Below, in pieces: positions 42,015 to 51,809 of a stretch of 64,000 nt of DNA. Under the pieces are notes generated by a model. The model did no database searches. It had not been told where the DNA came from and worked only from the letters and a program-made list of their open reading frames with translations. How positions within the stretch are numbered: the first letter of the stretch is position 1; each line of letters opens with the position of its first letter. The position numbers were made by a program, and so were the translations under genes. Location of the stretch: contig BMQD01000001.1 of assembly GCA_014647935.1 (NCBI GenBank), forward strand, positions 124,001-188,000, in the 5' to 3' direction. The DNA comes from Planomonospora parontospora. Lineage in GTDB: Bacteria > Actinomycetota > Actinomycetes > Streptosporangiales > Streptosporangiaceae.

Positions 42015-43667
42015 TCAGACGGTGAAGCCGGAGACCGCCTGACGGAGCTCACCCGACATGCGGGAGAGCTCGGCGGCGGCCCGTTGCGCCTGGTCGACGC
42101 CGGCCGCGGTGAGCTGTGCGGCGTGCGCCACCCCGCTGATGCTCTCGGTGATCTGGGACGAGCCGGTGGCGGCCTGGGTGACGTTGCGGCTGATCTCGTT
42201 GGTCGTCGCGGTCTGCTCCTCCACCGCGGAGGCGACCGCCGTGGAGAACGCGGTGATCTTCTCGATGACGCCGACGATCTGCTCGATGGCCTGGGTGGCG
42301 GTCCCGCTGTCGGTCTGGATGGCCTCGATCCGGCGGGAGATGTCGCTGGTGGCGCGAGCCGTCTCCTGCGCCAGGTCCTTGACCTCGCCGGCGACGACCG
42401 CGAAGCCCTTGCCGGCCTCGCCGGCACGGGCGGCCTCGATGGTGGCGTTGAGGGCCAGCAGATTGGTCTGCTCGGCGATCGAGGTGATCATGTTGATCAC
42501 GTTCCCGATCTCCGAGCTGGAGACGCCCAGCTGCGCCACGGCCCGGTTGACCGCGTCGGCGATGGCGGTGGCCTCGTGCGCGACCCGGGCGGCCTCGGTG
42601 GCGCGCTCGGCGATCTCACCGATGGAGGCGTCCATCTCCTCGCTGCTGGCCGCCACGGTCTGGACGTTGGCGGAGACCTGCCCCGCGGTGGTGGACGCGA
42701 TCTCGGCCCCGCGGCTGGTCTCCTGCGCGCCCACGGTGATCTGGTCGCTGATGGCCGACAGTTCGTCGGCGGCCTCACCGAGCGCGTTGCCGCTACGGCT
42801 GACCACGGTGACCGTTTCACGCAGGTGCCCGGTGGCCTTGTCCAGGGCCTGCGCCATGGTTCCGACCTCGTCGGTGCTGCGGACATCGGCGGAGACGGTC
42901 AGGTCCCCCTTCTCCAGCGCCGCGAGGACCCGGGCGACCCGGTCGATCGACCGGGTGACCAGGCGTGAGATCACCATGCCGAGGAGCAGTGAGGCGGCGA
43001 GGCCGCCGACCAGGACGATGATCGTGTTACGGCGGGTCTCGACGTACGCCGCCCGGGAGGCCTCGTTGTCGAGCCGGGCGGAGATGTTCTCGATCTCACC
43101 CAGGTTCTCCAGCGCGACGCTGACCTTCAGGAAGGCCGGGTTGGCCTCGCTGTCGCGGGCGAGGGCGAAGGCGGCGGAGTCGCCGGCCTCGGCGGCGGGC
43201 AGCAGCTTGGCGTCCCGGACGGCCCGGTACTCCTCGATGCCCTCCTCGAGCATGGCGATGCTCCTGTCCCGGCCGCCGCTCCGCTCCCGGGCGGTGTAGG
43301 CGGTGATCGCCTGGTCGAACCGCTCGTCTTCGGCGGACACACCGGCGACGAACTGCTCCCGGATGTTCGGTGAGGTCGACATCGCGCTGTCGAGCACGTT
43401 GGTGCGCATGCTCAGCGCCGCGTGCTCGAGAGCGCGGAGCTCGGTCAGGGCGCGCACGTTCTCCTGGTAGATCCGGTCGGAGTTGGCCTGCATCCCGGCC
43501 ATGCTCATCAGCGAGGTGACGCCGATGCCGCCGGCGACGGCGGCGCCGAGCCCGACGATGATGAGGAACTTGCTCCGCAGCCGCCGATCGGCCAGCCAGC
43601 GCACGGCGAAGTTCCCCCGGGGCGGGGCGGGGACGCGGTCGAAGGGGGACCGGGCTTCCTGACTCAT
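42015..43667 (-). CDS. Methyl-accepting chemotaxis protein
   Basis: A 550-aa chemoreceptor. A cytoplasmic tail is followed by a first span ([20 protein letters not shown], about 35-54), a helical 4HB_MCP-type ligand domain (to about 195), a second span ([19 protein letters not shown]), HAMP and a long coiled coil with the highly conserved hairpin tip [20 protein letters not shown] near residue 405. ATG 43667 with GAGGAAC upstream was chosen over an earlier start at 43709. No che or flagellar genes are in the window. It is divergent from an orphan sugar-binding lipoprotein, a possible partner for indirect sugar sensing. Confidence 0.9.
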   Translation of the reverse strand: MSQEARSPFDRVPAPPRGNFAVRWLADRRLRSKFLIIVGLGAAVAGGIGVTSLMSMAGMQANSDRIYQENVRALTELRALEHAALSMRTNVLDSAMSTSPNIREQFVAGVSAEDERFDQAITAYTARERSGGRDRSIAMLEEGIEEYRAVRDAKLLPAAEAGDSAAFALARDSEANPAFLKVSVALENLGEIENISARLDNEASRAAYVETRRNTIIVLVGGLAASLLLGMVISRLVTRSIDRVARVLAALEKGDLTVSADVRSTDEVGTMAQALDKATGHLRETVTVVSRSGNALGEAADELSAISDQITVGAQETSRGAEIASTTAGQVSANVQTVAASSEEMDASIGEIAERATEAARVAHEATAIADAVNRAVAQLGVSSSEIGNVINMITSIAEQTNLLALNATIEAARAGEAGKGFAVVAGEVKDLAQETARATSDISRRIEAIQTDSGTATQAIEQIVGVIEKITAFSTAVASAVEEQTATTNEISRNVTQAATGSSQITESISGVAHAAQLTAAGVDQAQRAAAELSRMSGELRQAVSGFTV

Positions 43668-43857
43668 GGGTTCCTCGTACTCCGGTGTTTTCCGGTGGTG
43701 GACCGACAAGGGCGAACAGGCGACCCATCGGCCTGCTCCAGTTGTAACTGAGTGGTTATTCCGGGCGACCGGAATCCCACATTGCCCTCATGAAGCGCCG
43801 CGCGCGGCCGAACGAGGAGTGGGCCGGGAGGGACCACGCCGGCCGCCGGACAACACC

Positions 43858-43880
43858 TCGGTACCGCCGGCCGGTACCGA
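43858..43880. promoter_or_regulatory. Inverted repeat upstream of the orphan binding-protein gene
   Basis: TCGGTACC (43858-43865) and GGTACCGA (43873-43880) form an 8-bp inverted repeat with a 7-bp spacer, 24 bases before the start codon. It may be an operator or a leader hairpin. Confidence 0.45.
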
Positions 43881-43904
43881 CCCGAACGAGAATGACGGTG
43901 CTAC

Positions 43905-45209
43905 ATGCGTTCACGCCATCGGCTGCACAGGGCGTCCGCCTGCCTGCTCGGCGCGGCACTGATCGGCCTGACCGCCGCCTGCGGCACGGACGCCGCGGAA
44001 GGCGGCGCCGGTGCGGCCATGAAGGTCTGGGCACTGGAGGACCCGCAGAACGGCCCCATCATCCAGCTGGGCATCGACCAGTTCAACAAGGCGTCCGGGA
44101 CGGACGCCGCACTCACGGCGTTCCCCAACGACCGGTACGGCCTGAAGCTCAAGTCGTCGCTCGGCGCCCTGAACTCCCCCGACGTCTTCTTCAACTGGGG
44201 CGGCGGCAACCTCGCCCAGTTCGTCAAGGAGAACACCGTGGCGGACCTGGACGCCGCCCTGCGCGACAACCCCGCGGTCGCCGAGGCGTTCATGCCCAGC
44301 GTGCTGGAGGTGGGCAAGGTGGGCGGGAAGCAGTACGGCCTGCCGATGAACGGAATCCAGCCCGTGGTGCTCTTCTACAACAAGAAGGTCTTCGCCGATG
44401 CGGGCCTGGAGCCTCCCCGGACCTACGACGACATGCTCAGGCTCGTCGACGCGTTCAAGGCGCGCGGCGTCATCCCGTTCGCGCTGCCCGGCACGCAGTC
44501 CTGGACGGAGCTGATGTGGCTGGAGTACCTGCTCGAGCGGGTCGGCGGCCCGGAGAAGTTCGCCGCGATCGCCGCCGGTGAGCGCGGCGCCTGGTCCGAC
44601 CCGGCCGTGCTCCGGGCGCTGGAGATGTGCCGGGAGCTGGCGGAGCGGGGGGCGTTCGGTGAGGACTTCGCCTCGGTCAACTACGACAGCGCCGGTGCTC
44701 CGAAACTGCTCGCCACGGGCAGGGCCGCGATGTTCCTGATGGGCAGCTGGGAGTACTCCAGCCAGCTCAGCAACAACCCCGACTTCGTCACCGGCGGGGA
44801 TCTCGGCTGGACGGCGTTCCCCGCGGTGTCCGACGGGGCCGGTGACCCGGCCGCCGTGGTGGGCAACCCCAGCAACTACTTCTCGGTGCGCTCCGGCACC
44901 CCGGCCACGGAGGAGGCCGTCGGCTTCCTGGTGAAGACGCTGACGTCGGACGCCTACCTCGACGCGCTCGTGGAGTCCGGCCAGGTGCCGGCGGTCAAGG
45001 GAGTGGACGAGAAGCTCGCCGGCAAGGCGAACGCCGACTTCACCACCTTCACCTACGGCCTCGTGGAGAACGCCCCGGCGTTCACCCAGTCATGGGACCA
45101 GGCCCTGCCCGCCTCGGTGAGCGCCGTGATGCTGGAGAACCTGAGGAAGCTGTTCCTCTCCCAGATCACACCCGAGGAGTACGTCAGTGCGATGGAGACG
45201 GCCGGCTGA
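43905..45209 (+). CDS. Orphan sugar-type substrate-binding lipoprotein
   Basis: A 434-aa SBP family 1 protein with signal peptide and lipobox TAAC (MRSRHRLHRASACLLGAAL..LTAAC). The mature part (MKVWALEDPQNGPIIQLG; GLPMNGIQPVVLFYNKKVF) resembles binding proteins for amino sugars or xylo-oligosaccharides. Unlike the other three in the window, it has no permease genes; the next gene is on the opposite strand. It either serves permeases encoded elsewhere or acts as a sensor component, possibly with the divergent chemoreceptor. The ribosome site before ATG 43905 is weak. Confidence 0.82.
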   Translation: MRSRHRLHRASACLLGAALIGLTAACGTDAAEGGAGAAMKVWALEDPQNGPIIQLGIDQFNKASGTDAALTAFPNDRYGLKLKSSLGALNSPDVFFNWGGGNLAQFVKENTVADLDAALRDNPAVAEAFMPSVLEVGKVGGKQYGLPMNGIQPVVLFYNKKVFADAGLEPPRTYDDMLRLVDAFKARGVIPFALPGTQSWTELMWLEYLLERVGGPEKFAAIAAGERGAWSDPAVLRALEMCRELAERGAFGEDFASVNYDSAGAPKLLATGRAAMFLMGSWEYSSQLSNNPDFVTGGDLGWTAFPAVSDGAGDPAAVVGNPSNYFSVRSGTPATEEAVGFLVKTLTSDAYLDALVESGQVPAVKGVDEKLAGKANADFTTFTYGLVENAPAFTQSWDQALPASVSAVMLENLRKLFLSQITPEEYVSAMETAG

Positions 45210-45223
45210 TCCCTCCCGGGACG

Positions 45224-45243
45224 GGGCGGCGTCATCGCCGCCC
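45224..45243. terminator. Hairpin between convergent genes
   Basis: GGGCGGCG (45224-45231) pairs with CGCCGCCC (45236-45243) across TCAT, 14 bases after the binding-protein stop. Confidence 0.55.
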
Positions 45244-45278
45244 TGCTCCGGACCGGGACCGGCTCAGGGCGGCCGGGG

Positions 45279-45599
45279 TCAGAGGTAGAGGCCGGTGCCG
45301 TTGTCGGTCTGCGGGGTGGCGATGGCGTGCAGGTCGCGCTCGCGCATGACCAGGTAGGTCTGGCCGTGGACCTCGACCTCGTACTGGTCCTCGGGGTTGA
45401 ACAGGACCTTGTCCCCGACCTTCACCGCGCGGGCGTTCGCGCCGACGCCGCAGACCTCGCCCCAGACGAGGCGGTTGGCGATCTTCACGGTCGCCGGGAT
45501 CACTATGCCCGCGGTGCTGCGCCGCTCCTCGGACTCCTGCTCGACCTTGACCATGACGCGGTCGTGGAGCATCTGGATCTCGAACTTCGGGTCAGCCAC
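45279..45599 (-). CDS. GroES-like co-chaperonin family protein
   Basis: A 106-aa protein with the Cpn10 beta-barrel pattern: MLHDRVMVKVEQESEERRST at the N-terminus, GIVIPATV, GEVCGVGANARAVKVGDKVLF in the middle and a C-terminal strand (YLVMRERDLHAI). This is a divergent Cpn10 found in addition to the main groES-groEL pair in many actinobacteria; no groEL is adjacent, so it may act with a GroEL encoded elsewhere or have a separate role. It converges on the orphan binding-protein gene. Confidence 0.82.
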   Translation of the reverse strand: MADPKFEIQMLHDRVMVKVEQESEERRSTAGIVIPATVKIANRLVWGEVCGVGANARAVKVGDKVLFNPEDQYEVEVHGQTYLVMRERDLHAIATPQTDNGTGLYL

Positions 45600-45728
45600 A
45601 GCAGCAGTTTATGGGACGGGCGGAGCCGTACCGGCTGATCGGCGCCGCCCCGCCCGCGGGACCGCTGCGGCGGGACCGGACCGGAGCGGCCAGGGCATGC
45701 CCGGGAGCGCCGGGTAGGCTCACCGCGC

Positions 45729-47399
45729 ATGACGGATCTCTCCCCCGATTCTGCCCGCCTGGTCGACGACTTCCTCGACTGGTACCTCGACGCGAACCCC
45801 GTCCGCGCCTCCCTCGCGGGTGCGCCGGGCCACGACCGCACCCTCGGCGACTTCACCGAGGCCGGCATCACCGCCCGGGAGGCGGAGGCGCGGCGCCGGC
45901 TGGCGCGGCTGGAGGCCGCCGGAGACGCGGACGGCGGGCAGGGCGAGGAGGGCGGCGGGTTCGAGGACCGGATCGACCGGGAGCTGGTCGTCTCCGCGCT
46001 CCGCGGGTCGGTCGCCCAGGAGGCCTGGCCGTCCTGGCGGCGCGACCCCTCCTTCTACGTCGGGCCGGTCTTCGCCTCGATGTTCAGCCCCTTCCTGCAC
46101 CGGCTGGCCCCCGAGGCCGAGCTGGTGGACGCCGCCGTGGCGCGGCTGGCCGAGGTGCCGGGTGTGCTGGCGGCCTGCCGTACGAACCTGGACCGGGGGC
46201 TGGCGGCGCCGCTGCTGGTCGAGCGGGGGCTCGGCCAGGCGCGGACCGGCCGGCACTTCCTCACCGTGACCGTGCCCGGCCTGGTCGGCGACGAGCGGCT
46301 GCGCGCCCGGCTGGCGGAGGCGGCCGAGCCCGCGGCGGCGGCCTTCGACGCGCTGGTGGAGTTCCTCGGCGGCTTCGCGGCGGAGGGCGACTGGCGGATG
46401 GGCGAGGAGCTGTACTCCAGGCTGCTGCGCGAGCGGGAGATGCTCGACTACGGCGCGGCCGGGCTGCGCGAGCGCGGCAGGGCCGCCTACGACGAGCTCG
46501 ACGCGGAGATGCGCGAGGTCGCCGCCAGGCTGCCGGGCGGGTCCGGCGACTGGCACGCGGCGATCGCCGCCCTCCAGGACGACCACGCGCCGACGCTGGA
46601 GGACATGCGCGCCGAGTACGAGGCCGAGACCGAGCGGGCCCGCCGGTTCGTGCGCGAGCGCGGCCTGGTGACCTTCGCCGAGGGCGAGGAGTGCCGGGTG
46701 GTGCCGTCGCCGGAGTTCCAGCGGCCCGTGCTGTCCGTCGCCTCCTACCTGTCGCCGCCGCCGCTGTCGGCCTCCCGGACCGGGCACTTCTTCGTACCGT
46801 TCACGCCGGACTCCTTCACCGCGGAGCAGGTCCGCCAGCGGCTGCGCACCAACGCCCGCGCGCAGATGCCCTCCATCGCGGTGCACGAGGCCTACCCCGG
46901 CCACCACTGGCACCTGTCGTGGGCGGCTGGCAACCCGCGCCGGGCCCGCAAGCTCTTCGGTACGCCGTACTTCGCCGAGGGCTGGGCCCTGTACGTGGAG
47001 AAGGCCATGCGCGAGCAGGGCTACTTCGCCGAGCCCGCCCAGGAGCTCGCCCACCTGGAGTTCCGGCTCTTCCGGGCGGCCCGCATCATCGTCGACACCT
47101 CGTTGCACTGCGGCGACATGAGCATCGAGGAGGCCGAGCTCTTCATGACGACGAAGTCCTCGCTCACCCCGGGCACCGCCAAGGGCGAGGTCGACCGCTA
47201 CTGCGCGTGGCCCACGCAGGCGCCGTCCTACCTGACCGGGGCGCTGGAGATCGACCGGATCCGCGCCGACTACCTGGCCGCCGGGCGCGGTGACCTGCGC
47301 TCCTTCCACGACACCCTGGCCGGTTCCGGCAGCCTCCCCCTGGGCCTGGCCCGCCGGGTGGCGCTGGAAGGGCGGGCCGGGGCCGGCGGTACGGCGTGA
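45729..47399 (+). CDS. DUF885-family metallopeptidase-like protein
   Basis: A 556-aa soluble protein of the DUF885 family. The zinc-site motif HEAYPGHHWH (H386, E387) is complete, and the later segment GWALYVEKAMREQGY resembles the glutamate-containing third zinc-ligand helix. The N-terminal half is helical, as in M32-like peptidases. Start ATG 45729 lies in the context CCGCGCATG without a strong ribosome site. It should be an intracellular zinc peptidase or carboxypeptidase-like enzyme; the substrate is unknown. Confidence 0.85.
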   Translation: MTDLSPDSARLVDDFLDWYLDANPVRASLAGAPGHDRTLGDFTEAGITAREAEARRRLARLEAAGDADGGQGEEGGGFEDRIDRELVVSALRGSVAQEAWPSWRRDPSFYVGPVFASMFSPFLHRLAPEAELVDAAVARLAEVPGVLAACRTNLDRGLAAPLLVERGLGQARTGRHFLTVTVPGLVGDERLRARLAEAAEPAAAAFDALVEFLGGFAAEGDWRMGEELYSRLLREREMLDYGAAGLRERGRAAYDELDAEMREVAARLPGGSGDWHAAIAALQDDHAPTLEDMRAEYEAETERARRFVRERGLVTFAEGEECRVVPSPEFQRPVLSVASYLSPPPLSASRTGHFFVPFTPDSFTAEQVRQRLRTNARAQMPSIAVHEAYPGHHWHLSWAAGNPRRARKLFGTPYFAEGWALYVEKAMREQGYFAEPAQELAHLEFRLFRAARIIVDTSLHCGDMSIEEAELFMTTKSSLTPGTAKGEVDRYCAWPTQAPSYLTGALEIDRIRADYLAAGRGDLRSFHDTLAGSGSLPLGLARRVALEGRAGAGGTA

Positions 47400-47418
47400 G
47401 CCGCGCGGACGGCGCGGG

Positions 47419-47434
47419 CGCCGGACGTCCGGCG
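47419..47434. terminator. Palindrome between convergent genes
   Basis: CGCCGGACGTCCGGCG is a perfect 16-bp palindrome 20 bases after the DUF885 stop and before the convergent pentapeptide gene. It may work as a weak terminator. Confidence 0.35.
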
Positions 47435-47488
47435 GGTCCCGGGTCCGGATCCGCGCCCGGGGCCGGGTGAGGCCCGGGTAGTTCAGTT

Positions 47489-48898
47489 CTACCGGGACGG
47501 GCGGACGGCGGGGACCGGGGCGCGGTGGGCGGCGTGGGAGGCCGAGCTGGCCAGCAGGCCCGCCGCGACCAGAGCCGTGACCACGGCCGACCAGACCAGG
47601 GCGCGGCCCATGCGCAGGCCGTACCCGCCGAGGGCCCAGGCCAGGCCGAGCAGCCAGCGCCGGGCGGGGCCGCTGGTGATCCGGCGCATCTCCAGGGCGG
47701 CGAAGTGGAAGTCGGCCGCGGTCGACTGGTCGTCCACGGCGGTGCGCAGGCGGGAGTACAGCACCGCCAGGCCGTGCGGAGTCGGCGGCGGTCCGTCTCC
47801 GGCCTGCGCCCAGCCCCGCCAGACGTGCTCGTCGGCCAGTGCCTGGCGCGGGGACCACCAGCGCAGCGGAGGCCACCGCCAGGCGAACCGCACCCCGTGC
47901 GGGGTGCGGGCGAACGTGCAGCCGGTCAGGCGCAGTCCCTCCGGGCGGCGCACGTCGGCCAGGCGGCAGGTGCTGAGGTCCACCCCGCTCAGGTGCAGCG
48001 ACGCGGCGTCGACGCCGGACAGGGAGGTCACCCGGGACGAGCCCTGACCGGTGAGAGCGGCCGGGCCGCGCAGCGACGCCCCGTCCAGGGCGGCCTGGGC
48101 GTTCCTCAGGCGGACGGTCAGCGGACCGGCCACCGAGAGCCGGCGCAGGTCCACCGGGCAGCCCTCGGCCGACAGCACGAGGCGGGCGCCCACCTGGGCG
48201 TCGGTGAGGGCGAGGTGCCGCCGCGCCGCGGCCGGCGCCAGGTAGGCCGCGGCGGCGAACCGCGCCGCCTCGAACCCGGCCCGCCCGGCGAAACCCGTCC
48301 TGCGGAAGGAGGCGGCCCGGCCGAACCGGCAGCCGCGGAAGGCGGCGTCCCGGCCGAAGCGGGCGTCGTCGAAGGTGGTGAACCCCTGCAGGTCGGCGCT
48401 TTCGAAGGACGCGGTCCGGTCGAAGGCGGCGGAGCTGAACAGGGCGTCGCTGCCGACGGTCATCCGGTCGAAGGCGGCGTGCCCGCCCACGGCGACCTGG
48501 TGCAGGGAGAGCTCCCGGGCGAACCGGGCCTCGCGGAAGGAGGCGTTGCCGTCGAAGCGCGTGCCGAGAAACGAGGCCAGGTGGTGGAAGACGGAGCGGT
48601 CGAAGGTGGCGTCCGCGAGGAAGACGACGCCGTTGAAGAGGGCGGGACCGGAGAAGACGGCCCGGTCGAAGCGGGCCCGGCCGGGCCTGCGGCCGGTGGC
48701 CGCCAGGATCCGCTCCAGCAGCGCGTCCTCGACGAGCGTGCCCCGCAGGTCCACCGCCGAACCCGGGCGCAGGGCGCCGATGACCTCGTCGAGTCCACCG
48801 GAGTCGAGGTGGGCGAGGCAGCGTCCGCGGGACCGCTGCGCCACTCCTGCACAGTCCGGGAAAGCACAGGTGACCCAGCCCACGTCCAGAGTTCTCAT
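47489..48898 (-). CDS. Pentapeptide-repeat protein with C-terminal membrane segment
   Basis: A 469-aa protein. An N-terminal Cys/His-containing segment (WVTCAFPDCAGVAQ; GRCLAHLD) looks like a small zinc-binding module. Residues about 75-330 are pentapeptide-like repeats with central Phe or Leu (ARFDRAVFSGPALFNGVVF; ASFRRTGFAGRAGFEAARF) that should form a right-handed quadrilateral beta helix. The C-terminus has a span (LVWSAVVTALVAAGLLASS). ATG 48898 was chosen so the protein starts with the zinc-like segment; an in-frame start at 48943 exists. Role unknown. Confidence 0.8.
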   Translation of the reverse strand: MRTLDVGWVTCAFPDCAGVAQRSRGRCLAHLDSGGLDEVIGALRPGSAVDLRGTLVEDALLERILAATGRRPGRARFDRAVFSGPALFNGVVFLADATFDRSVFHHLASFLGTRFDGNASFREARFARELSLHQVAVGGHAAFDRMTVGSDALFSSAAFDRTASFESADLQGFTTFDDARFGRDAAFRGCRFGRAASFRRTGFAGRAGFEAARFAAAAYLAPAAARRHLALTDAQVGARLVLSAEGCPVDLRRLSVAGPLTVRLRNAQAALDGASLRGPAALTGQGSSRVTSLSGVDAASLHLSGVDLSTCRLADVRRPEGLRLTGCTFARTPHGVRFAWRWPPLRWWSPRQALADEHVWRGWAQAGDGPPPTPHGLAVLYSRLRTAVDDQSTAADFHFAALEMRRITSGPARRWLLGLAWALGGYGLRMGRALVWSAVVTALVAAGLLASSASHAAHRAPVPAVRPSR

Positions 48899-49070
48899 AA
48901 TCGAGTGATACGCCTTTTCCCGCCTGCGGGCGAGTGCCGTCACGCGAACGGGGGCGGTGCGGCCGACGGGTGCGGGCCGAGTCCGAAAAGCTACCTGCAG
49001 GTAACCGAAGTCACATGAGGGCCTCGCACAATCGGTGACGCGTCACTTGTGCGATGAAAGGTCGTTTTCC

Positions 49071-51593
49071 GTGCGGATCGCTCCGTTCGCCCGTCTGTCC
49101 CGCCCGTTCCGCTGGGCGGCCCGGGTCCTGTCCGTGCTCGTCGCCCTGGCGGTCGTCCTCGCCGGGGCGGCGACCTGGACGGTCCGCAGGTCCTTCCCGC
49201 AGCTGTCCGGCGAGCTCCGGCTCCCCGGCCTGGCCGCCCCGGTGACCGTGCACCGCGACGGGTACGGCATCCCGCACATCTACGCCGACACCGCCGCCGA
49301 CCTGCTGAAGGCGCAGGGCTACGTGCACGCCCAGGACCGGTTCTGGGAGATGGACTTCCGCCGCAAGACGACCGCGGGCCGCCTGTCGGAGGTGTTCGGC
49401 GCCTCGACCCTGGAGATCGACAAGGTGGTCCGCACCCTCGGCTGGCGGCGCACCGCCGAGGCGGAGCTCCCCCTGCTGCTCCCGGAGACCCGCCAGGCCC
49501 TGGCGGACTACGCGGCGGGGGTGAACGCCTGGATGACCCGGCACGACGGCTTCGCCGCCAGGAGCCTCGAGTACGGCGTGCTCAAGCTCACCAACGGCGG
49601 CTACGAGCCCGAGCCCTGGACCCCGGCCGACTCCCTGGCCTGGCTCAAGGCCATGGCCTGGGACCTGCGCTCCAACATGGAGTCCGAGCTGGACCGGGCG
49701 CTGGTCGCCGCCCGGCTCCCCGCCGAGCGGGCCGCACAGCTGCACCCCGGCTACCCCTTCGACCGGCACCGGACGATCGTGACCGCCGCGCCCGCCGAGG
49801 AGTCCAAGGGCGGTCGGCCGGTCGAGGCGGTCGCCGCCGCCGGGGCGCTGGACCGGGTCGCGGCGCTGGTGGACGCCGCGCCCTCCCTCTTCGGGACCGC
49901 CGGCGGCGACCCCGCCGGGATCGGCTCCAACTCCTGGGTGGTGGGCGGGGCGCACACCGCCACCGGCAAGCCGCTGCTCGCCAACGACCCGCACCTCGGC
50001 CCCCGGATGCCGTCGATCTGGTACCAGGCCGGGCTGCACTGCCGTACCAAGAGCGCGGCCTGCCCCTACGACGTGGCCGGATACACCTTCGCGGGCCTGC
50101 CCGGCGTCGTCATCGGCCACAACGACAAGGTCGCCTGGGGCTTCACCAACCTCGGCCCCGACGTCACCGACCTGTACCTGGAGCGCACCCGGGGCGACAC
50201 CGTCCTCGCCGGGAAGACCTGGGAGCCGATGCGGGTGCGCACCGAACGGATCGAGGTCGCCGGAGGTGAGCCGGTCGAGCTGAAGGTCCGCACGACCGGG
50301 CACGGCCCGATCGTCTCCGGCGTGCTCGGCGACGCCCGCGAGGCCGTGCCCGGGGCCGCGGCCCGCCTGGGCGAGCAGGCCGAGGGCCTGGAGGTGGCGC
50401 TGCGCTGGACCGCGCTCGACCCCGGCCGGACCGCCGACGCCATCCTGCTGATGAACCGCGCCGAGGACTTCGAGCAGTTCCGCAAGGGCGCGGCCTCCTT
50501 CGAGGCTCCCGCGCAGAACCTGATCTACGCCGACACCGCCGGGAACATCGGCTACCAGGCACCCGGAAAGATCCCGGTCCGCTCGAAGGGCGACGGCACC
50601 ATGCCCGTGCCCGGCTGGACCGGGGAGCACGAGTGGACCGGCTTCATCCCGTTCGAGAAGCTGCCGTCCGTCTACAACCCGCCCGAGGGCTACATCGTCA
50701 CCGCCAACAACGCGGTCGTGCGCCCGAGCGAGGAGCTGTTCCTGACCTCCGACTGGTCGCACGGCTACCGCTCCCAGCGGATCGTGGAGCGGATCGAGGA
50801 GGAGACCGCCAAGGGCGAGGTCACCGCCGAGACGATGCGCGCCCTGCTGATGGACGACCGCAACAACCTCGCCCCGGTCCTCGTCCCGCACCTGCTCCGG
50901 GTCGGTGCCCCCAACGACACGCTCGAGGGCTGGGACTTCGGCCAGGGCCGCGACTCGGCCGGGGCCGCCTACTTCAACGCCGTCTGGAGGCACCTGCTCG
51001 CCCGCACTTTCGAGGACGAGCTGACCGGCCCCACCCGGCCCGGCGGCGGCGACCGGTGGTACGAGGTGGTCCGCGCCCTCCTGGACAGGCCCGAAGACCC
51101 CTTCTGGGACGACGTGCGCACCAAGGGTGCGGCCGAGCGCCGCGACGACATGCTCAAGGCGGCCATGGCCGACGCCGACGCCGAGCTGCGCGAACGGCTG
51201 GGCGGCGACCCGGCCGAGTGGGCCTGGGGCGACCTGCACACCCTGGACCTGACCCACGAGACCTTCGGCACCAGCGGGATCGCGCCGGTCGAGTGGCTGT
51301 TCAACCGGGGACCGCTCCGCACGGCCGGCGGCAAGGACACCGTGAACGCCACCGGCTGGGACGCCACCGCCGGATACCAGGTCGACTGGGTGCCGTCGAT
51401 GCGCATGGTGGCCGACCTGGCCGACCTGGACCGCTCGGAGTGGATCAACCTGACCGGCGCGTCCGGCCACGCCTTCCACGCCAACTACGACGACCAGGCC
51501 GAGCTCTGGGCCGACGGGAGGTTCACCCCGATGCGCTTCACCGAGCCCGCCGTACGGCAGGCCACCGAGAACACCCTCACGCTCATCCCGTGA
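49071..51593 (+). CDS. Penicillin-acylase-family N-terminal nucleophile hydrolase
   Basis: An 840-aa precursor of the Ntn-hydrolase acylase family (penicillin G, cephalosporin or acyl-homoserine-lactone acylases). A signal anchor or signal peptide (about 15-38) places it outside the cell. VHRDGYGIPHIYADT and GYVHAQDRFWEMDFRRK belong to the alpha subunit. Autocleavage is expected at GIG|SNSWVV, with S286 as the new N-terminal nucleophile of the beta subunit. The GTG at 49071 follows AAAGG; an upstream in-frame GTG at 49035 lacks a ribosome site. The true substrate cannot be read from sequence. Confidence 0.9.
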   Translation: MRIAPFARLSRPFRWAARVLSVLVALAVVLAGAATWTVRRSFPQLSGELRLPGLAAPVTVHRDGYGIPHIYADTAADLLKAQGYVHAQDRFWEMDFRRKTTAGRLSEVFGASTLEIDKVVRTLGWRRTAEAELPLLLPETRQALADYAAGVNAWMTRHDGFAARSLEYGVLKLTNGGYEPEPWTPADSLAWLKAMAWDLRSNMESELDRALVAARLPAERAAQLHPGYPFDRHRTIVTAAPAEESKGGRPVEAVAAAGALDRVAALVDAAPSLFGTAGGDPAGIGSNSWVVGGAHTATGKPLLANDPHLGPRMPSIWYQAGLHCRTKSAACPYDVAGYTFAGLPGVVIGHNDKVAWGFTNLGPDVTDLYLERTRGDTVLAGKTWEPMRVRTERIEVAGGEPVELKVRTTGHGPIVSGVLGDAREAVPGAAARLGEQAEGLEVALRWTALDPGRTADAILLMNRAEDFEQFRKGAASFEAPAQNLIYADTAGNIGYQAPGKIPVRSKGDGTMPVPGWTGEHEWTGFIPFEKLPSVYNPPEGYIVTANNAVVRPSEELFLTSDWSHGYRSQRIVERIEEETAKGEVTAETMRALLMDDRNNLAPVLVPHLLRVGAPNDTLEGWDFGQGRDSAGAAYFNAVWRHLLARTFEDELTGPTRPGGGDRWYEVVRALLDRPEDPFWDDVRTKGAAERRDDMLKAAMADADAELRERLGGDPAEWAWGDLHTLDLTHETFGTSGIAPVEWLFNRGPLRTAGGKDTVNATGWDATAGYQVDWVPSMRMVADLADLDRSEWINLTGASGHAFHANYDDQAELWADGRFTPMRFTEPAVRQATENTLTLIP

Positions 51594-51675
51594 CCCCCTT
51601 CATCGGGGCGGGCCCCGCGTAGCCCCTGACCACCGTGTGGGTCCACGTGAACCCTGCGTGATCTCTGAGTGGGCC

Positions 51676-51714
51676 CCGCGCCGGTCCGCGTCCGGCGGAC
51701 GCGGACCGGCGCGG
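51676..51714 (+). terminator. Strong hairpin terminator of the acylase gene
   Basis: An 18-bp perfect stem (51676-51693 with 51697-51714) with a 3-base loop, 82 bases after the stop. No T-run follows. Confidence 0.75.
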
Positions 51715-51809
51715 AGGGCGCGTCGCCCGCCCACCGGCCGTCCCCGGCCGGGGAGTCGGCGGTGTGCCCGTGTCGGCAGCGTCCTGCCCGGGCCCTATGC
51801 TCTCCGCTC

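Noticed and set aside
49011-51479. Long minus-strand frame opposite the acylase
   Set aside because: Shadow; the acylase frame has all family motifs.
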